Origin: Stutzerimonas stutzeri
Lineage (GTDB): Bacteria > Pseudomonadota > Gammaproteobacteria > Pseudomonadales > Pseudomonadaceae
Assembly: GCA_002345575.1 (NCBI GenBank)
Contig: DDVX01000015.1
Span: forward strand, 124,001-188,000
DNA length: 64,000 bases
Direction of reading: 5' to 3'
Shown: positions 10,050-18,757 of the stretch, in pieces
Numbering within the stretch: position 1 is the stretch's first letter
How the letters are laid out: each line of letters opens with the position of its first letter
The notes under the pieces: model-generated
What the model was told of the DNA's origin: nothing
Database searches by the model: none
Seen by the model: the letters and a program-made list of their open reading frames with translations, nothing else
Program-made: the position numbers and the translations under genes

Positions 10050-10412
10050 TCAGTCGTCGAGAACGGGAATGCGGGCGATGAACTTGCCCTTGATGCCAAC
10101 CGGCCAATCACGAAAAGGCACCTGGCCGGTGTCGGAAAGCTGGTAATTGCGGGCATAGTCGAGCAGGGCTTCCGCCGATTCGCTATTGGGGCGAAAGCCC
10201 CCGAGCACGTAGGCAATCTTGCCGGGCGCGCGGAGCAGAGCCGTGCAGTGTCGTTGGCAAGCCATCAGGCAGCGGGTACGGCGGATCGCCAAGTCGTCGT
10301 CGGCCTTAAGCAACGCCTCCACTTCGCTGGCGAAGCGATCGCCCAGGCGCATCGCGTCGGGCTCTGCAGCATCGTAGCCGCAGGTTTCACAGAGCATCAG
10401 AGTGGTGGTCAT
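10050..10412 (-). CDS. DUF1636 protein, Cys-rich, probably metal- or Fe-S-binding
   Basis: A 120-residue protein with cysteines at 8, 11, 48, 52 and 56 (CETC near the N-terminus, then CLMACQRHC), a pattern like thioredoxin-fold [2Fe-2S] ferredoxins. Its function has not been assigned. The start ATG at 10412 overlaps the btuD stop as ATGA and has GGAGG upstream. It lies between the B12 importer and cobW-cobN, so handling of cobalt, or of electrons for Co(II) to Co(I) reduction, is a reasonable guess, but only a guess from context. Confidence 0.88.
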   Translation of the reverse strand: MTTTLMLCETCGYDAAEPDAMRLGDRFASEVEALLKADDDLAIRRTRCLMACQRHCTALLRAPGKIAYVLGGFRPNSESAEALLDYARNYQLSDTGQVPFRDWPVGIKGKFIARIPVLDD

Positions 10413-11182
10413 GGATGTTCCTCCGGGTGCCGGCAAGCCCAAGGCAATACGAAGGGCTCTTGCTGGTACTCGCCGAGCATCGCCTGCACGCGATAGACCT
10501 GCTGTAGGTGTTTGGGAGTAAGAACCTGGCGCGCGCTGCCACAGGCCACGAGGCGGCCCTGGTCGAGGAGCAACAGACGGTCGCAGAAACGACTGGCCAG
10601 GGTCAGATCATGGAGTACCACCAGCGCGCTACGACCCTCGGCGCACTGTTCACGCAGCAACTGCATGACGTTGAGCTGATGGTACGGATCGAGCGCGGCC
10701 ACAGGCTCGTCGGCCAGCAGTAGCGGGCTGCCGACCGCCAAGGCACGGGCCAGACGGGCACGGGCGCGTTCGCCGCCGGACAACTGGTCGAAGCGCCGCG
10801 CAGCCAAACCTTCCAGGCGCATGCGCGCGATGGCGGCCTCGACGGCAGGCTCGTCCGCCGCACTGCGTCGATACGGCAGCCGGCCGAGAGCCACGTAATC
10901 ACGCAGGCGTAACGGCCATCCGCTTGTGTCACCCTGCCCCAGATAGGCCAGCCGCCGTGCCCGTTCACGCGGCGCCAGACGGGCCAGCGAAAGAGCACCG
11001 AGGCGTATTTCGCCCTGATACGGCAACAGGTGAGCGATGGCCTTGAGCAAAGTGCTCTTGCCAGCACCGTTAGGGCCGATCAGGCCGAGCATTTCGCCTG
11101 GCTGCAGGCTCAGGGCAATATCATCAAGCAATAGCCGGCCGTGCAATTGGACGCCAAGCCCTTGGAGTTCCAATACATTCAT
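10409..11182 (-). CDS. btuD: Cobalamin ABC importer, ATP-binding protein
   Basis: A 257-residue ATPase with Walker A GPNGAGKS at residues 36-43, the signature LSGGERAR, Walker B LLLADEP and the switch region VVLHDLTLA. It powers B12 uptake across the inner membrane together with the BtuC and BtuF genes just upstream. Both borders are ATGA overlaps (with btuC at 11179-11182 and DUF1636 at 10409-10412), a sign of tight translational coupling. Sequence alone does not separate BtuD from siderophore ATPases; the assignment rests on the riboswitch operon. Confidence 0.9.
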   Translation of the reverse strand: MNVLELQGLGVQLHGRLLLDDIALSLQPGEMLGLIGPNGAGKSTLLKAIAHLLPYQGEIRLGALSLARLAPRERARRLAYLGQGDTSGWPLRLRDYVALGRLPYRRSAADEPAVEAAIARMRLEGLAARRFDQLSGGERARARLARALAVGSPLLLADEPVAALDPYHQLNVMQLLREQCAEGRSALVVLHDLTLASRFCDRLLLLDQGRLVACGSARQVLTPKHLQQVYRVQAMLGEYQQEPFVLPWACRHPEEHP

Positions 11183-12189
11183 GCGAAGGCCCTTCGCTGA
11201 CGCAGCACCAAGGCAAGGAAGAACGGCGCGCCGATCAAGGCAGTGACCACGCCCAGCATCAATTCCTGTGCACCGCTGACCAGGCGCAGGACGATGTCGG
11301 CAGCAAGCAGCAGAGCCGCACCGCCCAGGGCGCTACTCCCCAGCAGGCGAGCTGGGTGATAGTCGACCCAGCGGCGCAGCAGATGCGGCACCACCAGGCC
11401 GATGAAACCGATGGCGCCGGTAACCGCCACGCTGGCGCCGACGCATAGCGCAGTACCCACGACAATTTGCAGGCGCAAGCGGGCAAGATTGACGCCGAGG
11501 CTGGCGGCTTCGTCTTCGCCAAGGGTCAGCGCATCAAGCGCGCGGCCGCTGGTGAGTAGTAGCACGAGGCCGATGAGGATGAACGGCAGGCACAGGCGCA
11601 CGTCGGCAAAACTGCGGTCGCTCAGCGAGCCCATCAGCCACAGCACAATATCCTGCATGTCGGTGGGGTTGGGGGCGAGATTGATGGCCAGCGAAGTGAG
11701 CGCAGCCGCCAGCGACGACAGCGCGATGCCGGCCAGAATCAGCGTCAAATTGCTGGCCCGCCGCCGAGTGATGGCATACAGCGTCAGGGTCGCAAGCGCC
11801 GCGCAACCCATCGCTGCGGCCGGCAGCAGCCAGGGAGTCAACGTCGCAAAGCCATAGTAGAGGCACAGGACCGCACCGAGACTGGCGCTCGAACTGACAC
11901 CGAGCAGCCCCGGTTCGGCCAGTGGATTACGCAGCAAACCCTGCAGTGCGGCGCCCGCAGTTCCTAGCGAGGCGCCTACCAGAATCGCCAAAAGCACACG
12001 CGGCAGGCGAATCTCATTAACGATGATTCGCTGTTGCACCACGGGGTCGCTGAGCTCGACTCCGCCGGCTGCCGGCTGCGAAAGCGCTACGATGACCTCA
12101 TCGAGGCTAAGCGGCACTGCGCCGATACTCAGAGAGAACAGCACCAGAGCCAGCAGGATCAGCACCAACAGAGCGTTCAAGCGACTCAT
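11179..12189 (-). CDS. btuC: Cobalamin ABC importer, permease (FecCD/BtuC family)
   Basis: A 336-residue polytopic inner-membrane protein with about ten hydrophobic segments. FecCD-family signatures include RLPRVLLAILVGASLGTAG, LQGLLRNPLAEPGLLGV and AVTGAIGFIGLVVPHLLR; the last is the loop that contacts the ATPase. The start is the ATG at 12189, which overlaps the btuF stop as ATGA; a longer frame upstream reads through btuF and is rejected. It forms the channel for B12 delivered by BtuF. Confidence 0.93.
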   Translation of the reverse strand: MSRLNALLVLILLALVLFSLSIGAVPLSLDEVIVALSQPAAGGVELSDPVVQQRIIVNEIRLPRVLLAILVGASLGTAGAALQGLLRNPLAEPGLLGVSSSASLGAVLCLYYGFATLTPWLLPAAAMGCAALATLTLYAITRRRASNLTLILAGIALSSLAAALTSLAINLAPNPTDMQDIVLWLMGSLSDRSFADVRLCLPFILIGLVLLLTSGRALDALTLGEDEAASLGVNLARLRLQIVVGTALCVGASVAVTGAIGFIGLVVPHLLRRWVDYHPARLLGSSALGGAALLLAADIVLRLVSGAQELMLGVVTALIGAPFFLALVLRQRRAFA

Positions 12190-13022
12190 GGGCGTCCCTG
12201 TTCGGCCAGAGCGAGGCCGTCGACCTGCGCGGCCAGCTGTTCGGCGCTGTCGATCAACTGCCAGTCGCTGCAGCCCCATCGATTGCCCGCCACCTGTAGT
12301 ACTGGGCGCGTGGCGATCAACTGTTGCACTCGGGGATGACGGGCATAGGCGGACTTGGCATAGCCTTGGCCGATCGGCATATCGGCACTGACGAACAGGT
12401 CCGGAGGGCTGACTACCAGCGTTTCGAGATCGAAACGACCCCAGCCGACACGGCCCAACTCCGCCTGGTGGTTAGTCAAGCCAACTGACTGGAAGACGGT
12501 ATCGACATAGGTGTTACGTCCGGCGCTGCCACCGTTGGGACGCAGATACAGCGCGCGCAACGGTCGCGGATGGGCCTTGAGGCGACTCAGGCGGGCCTGT
12601 ACGTCGGCAAGCAGAGCCTCGCCTTCTGCCTCGCGGCCGAGACTCGCGGCGACCAACCGAGTACTGGCGAAGATCTCCGCCCAGCTTGTCGGAAACGGCA
12701 CCACCAGCACCTCGATACCGTGCCTGCGCAGCAACTCGTCGCGGTTGTGCGCCAACCAGCGCCGCGAAGCGAGGACCAGGTCCGGGTGCAGGGCGATGAT
12801 TTCCTCGGCGCTGGCATGGTTGGCCGGGTAGCGCCTGGCCAACCCGGACATCGACGACAAACGCGCATCCTGACTCTGCGCCGACACCGAAAGCAGCTGC
12901 GTCGGCGCGGCTAGGCGCAGAGCGAGCTGGTCCGCACACACATTGGTTGAGACCACCCGAGGCAGATCGGTGGCCGCCGCAGGCAAGCTTGCCAGCAGGG
13001 CAAGAAATAGAGCGCGGCGCAT
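12186..13022 (-). CDS. btuF: Cobalamin-binding periplasmic protein
   Basis: A 278-residue substrate-binding protein of the helical-backbone class. A signal peptide of about 17 residues ends in PAAAT. The mature part opens with LPRVVSTNVCADQLAL and contains HPDLVLASRRW, typical of BtuF and siderophore binders. Its ATG shares one base with the cobO stop (TAATG), and its stop overlaps btuC. In the periplasm it hands corrinoids to BtuCD after passage through BtuB. Confidence 0.9.
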   Translation of the reverse strand: MRRALFLALLASLPAAATDLPRVVSTNVCADQLALRLAAPTQLLSVSAQSQDARLSSMSGLARRYPANHASAEEIIALHPDLVLASRRWLAHNRDELLRRHGIEVLVVPFPTSWAEIFASTRLVAASLGREAEGEALLADVQARLSRLKAHPRPLRALYLRPNGGSAGRNTYVDTVFQSVGLTNHQAELGRVGWGRFDLETLVVSPPDLFVSADMPIGQGYAKSAYARHPRVQQLIATRPVLQVAGNRWGCSDWQLIDSAEQLAAQVDGLALAEQGRP

Positions 13023-13630
13023 TAAAAGTCGAGGCCGGCCTGGGCTTTCACGCCGACGTTGAAGACGTGCTTGACGTCACGGACCTCGCTGACTGTGTCA
13101 GCCAGCTCAATCAGTTCCGGCTTGGCCGCACGCCCCGTGACGATCAAGTGCTGGTGGCTCGGCCGCGCGCGGATGGCTTCGAGCACGCCGGATGTGTCGA
13201 GGTAGTTGTACTTGAGCATGTAGGTCAGCTCGTCGAGAACCACCAGGTTCAGGTTAGGGTCCTGGAGCATTCGTTCGGCCTGCGCCCAGGCTTGGTCGGC
13301 GGCGGCCTTGTCATCATCCCAGTTCTGGGTGTTCCAGGTGAAACCTGTGGCCATGGCGTGGTATTCGACCAGCGGTGCGTGTTGGCGCAGGAAGGTGACC
13401 TCGCCGGAGGCCTGGGTGCCCTTGATGAACTGCACCACACCGGCGCGATGACCGTAACCAAGTGCGCGATAAAGAGTGCCGAACGCCGAGGTGCTCTTGC
13501 CCTTGCCGTTGCCTGTGATCAGCACGAACACACCGCGCTCGATCTGCGCCCGCTCAATGCCGGCGTCCACCACTGCTTTTTTGCGTTGCATACGCTCGTT
13601 GTGGTTTTGCTTCTTCTGCTCGTCAATCAC
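13022..13630 (-). CDS. cobO: Cob(I)yrinic acid a,c-diamide adenosyltransferase
   Basis: A 202-residue CobA/CobO/BtuR-type enzyme that transfers the 5'-deoxyadenosyl group of ATP to Co(I) corrinoids. The P-loop GNGKGKST is at residues 40-47, followed by AFGTLYRALGYGHRAGVVQF and, later, VVLDELTYML. No ATG suits the family N-terminus, so I use the GTG at 13630, which has GGGAG about 10 nt upstream and gives the expected short charged N-terminus before RMQRKKAVVD. It is the first gene of unit B, about 190 nt below a cobalamin riboswitch. Confidence 0.93.
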   Translation of the reverse strand: MIDEQKKQNHNERMQRKKAVVDAGIERAQIERGVFVLITGNGKGKSTSAFGTLYRALGYGHRAGVVQFIKGTQASGEVTFLRQHAPLVEYHAMATGFTWNTQNWDDDKAAADQAWAQAERMLQDPNLNLVVLDELTYMLKYNYLDTSGVLEAIRARPSHQHLIVTGRAAKPELIELADTVSEVRDVKHVFNVGVKAQAGLDF

Positions 13631-13821
13631 CGGCCCACACTCCCTCAGTCGCTGCGAACGGTACGCGTACGCGCACCACATGACAGGCGGTAACCAGAGG
13701 GGACTGGGGTTCGATGCGCAACACATCAAACTCAAAAATGACGGCACTGGGGAACGGAACGCGTCTAGCGCGAACCACAGCGACGGCAGCCACCCCCCAC
13801 CGGGGTACGCACCTTCTCGCC

Positions 13822-14012
13822 GATCAGGCCGGTCTTCTGGCTGGCCATCATCCGAAGCCCGCACCTTCCCAGGCTTAGGCCCAGTGGTATATCGCGGCTT
13901 CGTCAGGCTCTACAGCAGCGGGGGCTGCGCCGGACTCTGGCGTGGAAACTTCCACCGCCGTACCGGACTTCCCGTTTCAGCCCATCCAGCGAATGCGGAT
14001 GGGACACCTAAT
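13822..14012 (-). promoter_or_regulatory. Cobalamin riboswitch, unit B
   Basis: Read on the minus strand: GGTGTCCCATCC, GCTGAAACGGGAAGTCCGG, the B12-box variant GCGCAGCCCCCGCTGCTGT, TACCACTGGGCC, CCTGGGAAGGTG and CAGAAGACCGGCC. Order and spacing match the class. It precedes cobO by about 190 nt and should control the whole cobO-btuFCD-cobW-cobN-chlI/D unit. Confidence 0.92.
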
Positions 14013-14221
14013 CGAATGGGTCGCAGGGTAGCGGTTCGTGGCCTCTATCGCAATCAACCAAACATCGCACCGACTGGCCTCACGAATTCCGCATCACAGG
14101 CAAAGGCAGATGCTGCAGCGTTGGGTTTCCAGATGCATTGCTATCTGGACAGCATGGATGGTGCAGAGGGACAAGCCCAAGCTGATCATGATGCTGGCTC
14201 GGCTTCGCACTATACCTGCGA

Positions 14222-14333
14222 TATATCGATGATCCTGAAGCCTGTGCGCTGGCTTATCTGGCGGTGCAGTCTAGCCATCGCCGACTGGGCATCGGCGCGC
14301 ATGGTCGAGGAGATGGTGTCACGTTATCCGTAG
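14222..14333 (+). pseudogene. GNAT acetyltransferase remnant
   Basis: The plus strand encodes YIDDPEACALAYLAV then SSHRRLGIGA, which resembles the acetyl-CoA-binding motif A of GNAT enzymes (RRxGIG). After GIGA the frame must change by one base to continue as RMVEEMVSRYP before a TAG. Only this core is recognisable. It meets the glutathione peroxidase remnant tail-to-tail near 14335. Confidence 0.45.
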
Positions 14334-14334
14334 G

Positions 14335-14700
14335 CTGCGCCCTGGGGAAGGTTACGCCGTAATTCACGTAACAGACGTGAGCCGTTTCGGTAGCGTCATC
14401 GAACTTCTGAAAGAAGTCATCGGATGGCACGCCAAGTACTACCGGCCCCTCATCCTTGTAACGCTGACAGAGCGTTTCACTCCTCGAACCGTGGTGCGAG
14501 ACCACAGAAGCTCGCTATTAACCACAACCAGTGCCTGCCCTGAAACTGTTGGCGCAGATCGAGGTTTTTTTGGAGCGAAGCTTCGGCAGCTCGTGCTGCA
14601 GCAGCGTCGGGCAGGACTCTGCAAACACCGGACCCGAAAGCAGCATCAAAGCAAGGGATATAGCAAGCAAGCGCTTATCATGGCGACGACTCCGATCAAG
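14335..14700 (-). pseudogene. Exported glutathione peroxidase, multiply frameshifted and truncated
   Basis: Pieces of one thiol peroxidase appear in order on the minus strand in three frames. First comes a signal peptide (LLAISLALMLLSGPVFA) and ESCPTLLQHELPKLRSKK; then GQALVVVN; then the catalytic-Cys segment SFCGLAPRFE in a third frame; then CQRYKDEGPVVLGVPSDDFF and VCYVNYGVTFP. At least three frameshifts and loss of the C-terminal third make it non-functional. In Pseudomonas a glutathione peroxidase gene lies some way beyond the cobT-cobV genes, so its closeness to cobP suggests a deletion. Confidence 0.85.
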
Positions 14701-14789
14701 ATTGCGGTTTACGCTACTCCCGAGACCATAGGGCGACAACACATTCCAGCAGGCCGCCGAAATCGCCTGTTGGCCAAGGCTGTATTCAT

Positions 14790-15311
14790 TCAAATGGGCT
14801 CAGCTTTGAGCACCATCGGCAAACCCGCCACGACAAAGGTCACACGCTGACAGCGCTCGGCCAGGGCCTGGTGCAACCAGCCGGCCTCATCCACATAGCG
14901 TCGGCTCAGCTCACCCAGCGGCACCACGCCAAGGCCGGTTTCATTGCTCACCAGCAGCACGTACCCCGGCAGTGTCGCCAGGCAGTCAAGAAAGGCCTCG
15001 CGCTCTTCGACCAGGTGCGCCGGATCGTCCTGCATCAGCAGATTGGTCAACCACAGCGTCAGGCAATCGACCAGGAGGCAGTGATCGACCCGCGCGTGTT
15101 CACGCAGCACCCGCGCCAGCGTCAGGGGTTCTTCCACCAGCGCCCAATCGACGGGCCGGCGGGCGCGGTGATGGGCGATGCGTTCGGCCATTTCAGCGTC
15201 CAGCGGCTGGCTCGTGGCGATATAGGTTACGGGCAACCCGCTTTCCATTGCGAGGCGTTCGGCCAGGCGGCTCTTGCCTGAGCGCGCGCCGCCGAGAATC
15301 AGCTCAAGCAT
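14790..15311 (-). CDS. cobP: Adenosylcobinamide kinase / adenosylcobinamide-phosphate guanylyltransferase
   Basis: A 173-residue bifunctional CobP/CobU enzyme. The P-loop GGARSGKS is at residues 7-14, followed by the AHHRARRP segment with the guanylylated His, VDCLTLWLTN and VSNETGLGVVP. It phosphorylates adenosylcobinamide and then adds GMP to give AdoCbi-GDP. The start ATG at 15311 has GGAG in front; that site lies inside a perfect 16-bp palindrome (CTCCAGGATCCTGGAG, 15318-15333), which could fold over the ribosome-binding site. It is the last gene of unit A. Confidence 0.95.
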   Translation of the reverse strand: MLELILGGARSGKSRLAERLAMESGLPVTYIATSQPLDAEMAERIAHHRARRPVDWALVEEPLTLARVLREHARVDHCLLVDCLTLWLTNLLMQDDPAHLVEEREAFLDCLATLPGYVLLVSNETGLGVVPLGELSRRYVDEAGWLHQALAERCQRVTFVVAGLPMVLKAEPI

Positions 15312-15412
15312 GTTGATCTCCAGGATCCTGGAGCGAGCCATGCTCGCGAACCATGGCGCCCGGTGCCGTAGCGGTTTCGCGGGCACGCCCCCTATGAATG
15401 GTGCGAACAAGG

Positions 15413-16864
15413 CTAGACACCACACAGCTCCCGCAGCAGGCGGGTATCCAGATGCGTCTCGACCAGGTCTGCTAGGCGTTCGATATCGCGCTCGCGCAGG
15501 GCGTGGTAATCGACCGCTTCGACGTCATCGAGCCCGGCCCAACGCAACAGTGCCTCACAGGCGGCGGGTGACTCGAACAGGCCGTGCAGGTAAGTCCCCA
15601 GCACCTGATTGTCCTCGCTGATGGCGCCATCGCAGCGGCCATCGTCGAGGCATACAGCGGCTTGCCCGAGCGCCGGCCCCTGACTGATCCCGGCATGAAT
15701 CTCATAGCCACTGACGTACGCATCATCAATCATCAGGCGGCCACAGACGTTGCGCAGCTGCTTTTCGCGTTCCAGTCGCGTTGACAGCGCCAGCAGACCG
15801 AGCCCATCGCTATGGCCAGCCGCGCCTTCCAGCCCGTGGGGGTCGTCAATACCTTCACCCAGCATCTGCAGTCCGCCGCAGATGCCCAGCACCTTGCCGC
15901 CATAGCGCAGATGACGCTGGATGGCCCTCTCCCAGCCCTGCTCGCGCAGCCATGCAAGGTCGGCGCGGACGCTTTTCGAGCCAGGCAGAATGATCAGATC
16001 GGCGCTCGGGATGGGCTGTCCGGGGCCGACGAAACGCAGATCGACCTGCGGATGCAGGCGCAGCGGGTCAAAGTCGGTGTGGTTGCTGATGCGCGGCAAA
16101 ACCGGCACCACGACTTTCAGCGCTCGCTCGCCCTTGGCCGACTGGCGCGCATCGACGGCATCCTCAGCTTCCAGATGAAAATCCATCAGATACGGCAACA
16201 CGCCGAGCACCGGCTTGCCGGTGCGTTGCTCCAGCCAGTCCAGCCCCGGTTGCAGCAGCGCGATATCGCCGCGAAAGCGGTTGATCACAAAGCCCCGCAC
16301 CCGCGCCTGCTCGCTGTCCGAAAGCAGAGCCAGGGTGCCGACCAGATGGGCGAAAACGCCGCCCTTGTCGATATCGGCGATCAGAATGACTGGGCAATCC
16401 ACCGTTTCGGCAAAGCCCATATTGGCAATGTCATTGGCGCGCAGATTGATCTCGGCGGGCGAGCCAGCGCCCTCGACCATCACCACCGAATACGCCGCGC
16501 TCAAGCGCCGATGGGACTCCAGTACCGCATTCATCGCCACACGCTTGTAATCGTGATAAGCGGCGGCATCCATCTGGGTGACAGCCCGCCCATGAATGAT
16601 CACCTGCGCACCGATATCGCTGTTGGGCTTGAGCAACACCGGATTCATATCAGTGTGCGGCGCAAGCCTGGCGGCCTGGGCCTGCACGGCCTGCGCCCGT
16701 CCGATCTCGCCGCCGTCAGCGGTGACCGCACTGTTGAGCGCCATGTTTTGTGGCTTGAACGGCGCCACCGCAACGTTCTGGCGCGCCAGCCAGCGGCACA
16801 GCGCGGTCACCAGGGTGCTCTTGCCCGCATCGGAGGTGGTGCCCTGGACCATCAAGGTACTCAT
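15413..16864 (-). CDS. cobQ: Cobyric acid synthase (glutamine-hydrolysing)
   Basis: A 483-residue CobQ/CbiP amidotransferase that amidates side chains b, d, e and g of the corrin ring. The N-terminal synthetase domain has QGTTSDAGKSTLV at residues 7-19 and FKPQNMALNSAVT; the C-terminal class I glutaminase domain has the nucleophile Cys in ILGICGGLQMLGE and the triad His in TYLHGLFE. The start is the ATG at 16864, which overlaps the cobC stop as ATGA; the longer frame upstream is cobC shadow. Confidence 0.97.
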   Translation of the reverse strand: MSTLMVQGTTSDAGKSTLVTALCRWLARQNVAVAPFKPQNMALNSAVTADGGEIGRAQAVQAQAARLAPHTDMNPVLLKPNSDIGAQVIIHGRAVTQMDAAAYHDYKRVAMNAVLESHRRLSAAYSVVMVEGAGSPAEINLRANDIANMGFAETVDCPVILIADIDKGGVFAHLVGTLALLSDSEQARVRGFVINRFRGDIALLQPGLDWLEQRTGKPVLGVLPYLMDFHLEAEDAVDARQSAKGERALKVVVPVLPRISNHTDFDPLRLHPQVDLRFVGPGQPIPSADLIILPGSKSVRADLAWLREQGWERAIQRHLRYGGKVLGICGGLQMLGEGIDDPHGLEGAAGHSDGLGLLALSTRLEREKQLRNVCGRLMIDDAYVSGYEIHAGISQGPALGQAAVCLDDGRCDGAISEDNQVLGTYLHGLFESPAACEALLRWAGLDDVEAVDYHALRERDIERLADLVETHLDTRLLRELCGV

Positions 16865-17853
16865 GAAACCCTTTTCCTGTAATGCACCAGCGCGCTTGCC
16901 AGCCGGCTCCAGTCTCGCTCGTCTGCCGGCAGGCCGAAACGCAGGCTCGGCGGAGCATGAAAACGGCGTACGAGAATGCCCTGACTGGCGAGAAACTCGT
17001 ACAACGGGTCGACCTCTTCGCTCAAGACCCATTGAAACAGAGCGCAGCCACCGGCAGACGGCAAGCCATGAGCGGTCAACAGGTCCGCCAGTCGCTGGCC
17101 GTCGGCCAGGAGACGTTCACGCTGACGGGCCTGTCCTGCACGGTCAGCGAGCAAAGCCGTGCCGATGAACCTTGACGGCCCGGCGATGGGCCAGGGCCCC
17201 ATGGCATCGCCCAAAGCCCGTAACAGCTCGCCTTCAGCCAGCACAAAGCCCAGCCGGGCACCGGCCATGGCGAAAAACTTGCCGAACGAACGCAGCACGA
17301 TCAACCCCGGCAGGTGGGTGTATGGCGCCAGGCTGTATTCAGGCGTTGGATCGATAAAGGCTTCATCAACCACCAGCCAGCCGCCCCGCTCCGCCAGTCG
17401 TGCATGCCAGTCGAGCAACTGTGCGGGCGGCAGCAGGCGCCCTGTGGGGTTGTTCGGATTGACCACCACCAGCACGTCGACTTGATCGAGCGCACGCCGC
17501 ACGCTGCCCTCACCGAACGCACTTGTGCGATGCCCTTCGCGGCGCCAGGCCTCGGCATGCTCGGCGTAACAAGGCGAGACGATGCCGACCTGCAACCGCC
17601 GTCGCAGCCTGGGCAGCATCTGGATCGCCGCTTGCGAGCCGGCAACCGGTAGCAGTGAAGAGACACCGTAATAACCGCGGGCGACGGCCTCCAGCTCATC
17701 TTCGGCTTCCGGCAATCGACTCCAGGCGTTCAACGGAATTACTGGCAGGTCGAATCCATAAGGCGCGATACCGGTGGACAGATCGAGCCAATCCGTCAAC
17801 GGGATGCCGAAGTCATGCGCCGCCGCGCGCAAGCGTCCGCCATGTTCAAGCAT
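16861..17853 (-). CDS. cobC: Threonine-phosphate decarboxylase (PLP)
   Basis: A 330-residue fold-type I aminotransferase-like enzyme (CobC in Pseudomonas naming, CobD in Salmonella) that makes (R)-1-amino-2-propanol phosphate, the linker between ring and lower nucleotide. It has the N-terminal EHGGRLRAAA, NPNNPTG at about 132-138, VVDEAFID, and the PLP lysine at 192 in SFGKFFAMAGARLGF. It overlaps the cobD stop by 8 bp and the cobQ start by ATGA. Confidence 0.95.
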   Translation of the reverse strand: MLEHGGRLRAAAHDFGIPLTDWLDLSTGIAPYGFDLPVIPLNAWSRLPEAEDELEAVARGYYGVSSLLPVAGSQAAIQMLPRLRRRLQVGIVSPCYAEHAEAWRREGHRTSAFGEGSVRRALDQVDVLVVVNPNNPTGRLLPPAQLLDWHARLAERGGWLVVDEAFIDPTPEYSLAPYTHLPGLIVLRSFGKFFAMAGARLGFVLAEGELLRALGDAMGPWPIAGPSRFIGTALLADRAGQARQRERLLADGQRLADLLTAHGLPSAGGCALFQWVLSEEVDPLYEFLASQGILVRRFHAPPSLRFGLPADERDWSRLASALVHYRKRVS

Positions 17854-18757
17854 ACAATCCGCTCCCCAGCAGCATCAGCAGCAACCAGAGGCCGACGCCA
17901 GCCCAGACCAGATCCAGCGCCCGCTCGATATCACGCGCTTGTGGCGCTTCGCCCTCGCCCAGCGATGGCCGCTCGTGCCGCTCGCCGTGGTAGATCGCCG
18001 ACCCACCAAGTGCCACGCCCAGCGCTCCGGCCCCGGCAGCCATTACCGGCCCCGCATTGGGGCTATCCCAGAGTGGCGCCTGCAGGCGCCAGCAACGCCA
18101 GGCCTTGCGTGTCTGGCCGAGCACGGCGTAGGTCAGCGCCACCAGCCGGGCAGGGATGAAGTTGAGCACGTCATCGATGCGCGCAGCGGCCCAGCCGAAA
18201 CGCTCGAAGCGCTCATTGCGATAGCCCCACATGGCATCGAGGGTGTTGCTCAGGCGATAGAGCACTACGCCCGGCGCACCGGCAATCGCGAACCAGAACA
18301 GCGCGGCGAACACCGCATCGCTGCCGTTTTCCAGCGCCGATTCGGTGGCGGCGCGGGCCACGCCCGCTTCGTCCAGCCCGGAGGTATCGCGGCTTACGAT
18401 AAAATCGACGCGCCGGCGCGCCTCGGGCAGATTTCCGCTACGCAAGGCGCTCACGACCGGCAGCAGATGCTCGCCGAGGCTACGCAGTCCCAGGGCGCAA
18501 TACAGTAAGGCGATCTCCACCAGCCAGCCGATACCCGGCAACAGGCTGAGCAGCCAGGCCATCACTGTCAGCGGCAGCACGGCAATGCACCAGGCGGTAA
18601 CGCCGTGGCTGCGCCAGCCACGCCCATCCGGGCCGTTGAAATGCCGCTCCAGACGATCCGCCAGCCGCCCGAAGGCCACCAGCGGATGACCGCGTCGCAG
18701 CTCACCCAGCCATGCATCCAGGCCGACTCCGGCCAGGCAAGACAGTGCCAGGCTCAC
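17846..18757 (-). CDS. cobD: Adenosylcobinamide-phosphate synthase (membrane)
   Basis: A 303-residue CobD/CbiB integral membrane enzyme that joins the aminopropanol linker to adenosylcobyric acid. Signatures include RRVDFIVSRDTSGLDEAGVARAA in part, ESALENGSDAVFAALFW, RLSNTLDAMWGYRNERF and DDVLNFIPAR. Several hydrophobic helices are visible. The start ATG overlaps the bluB stop as ATGA. Confidence 0.95.
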   Translation of the reverse strand: MSLALSCLAGVGLDAWLGELRRGHPLVAFGRLADRLERHFNGPDGRGWRSHGVTAWCIAVLPLTVMAWLLSLLPGIGWLVEIALLYCALGLRSLGEHLLPVVSALRSGNLPEARRRVDFIVSRDTSGLDEAGVARAATESALENGSDAVFAALFWFAIAGAPGVVLYRLSNTLDAMWGYRNERFERFGWAAARIDDVLNFIPARLVALTYAVLGQTRKAWRCWRLQAPLWDSPNAGPVMAAGAGALGVALGGSAIYHGERHERPSLGEGEAPQARDIERALDLVWAGVGLWLLLMLLGSGLYA

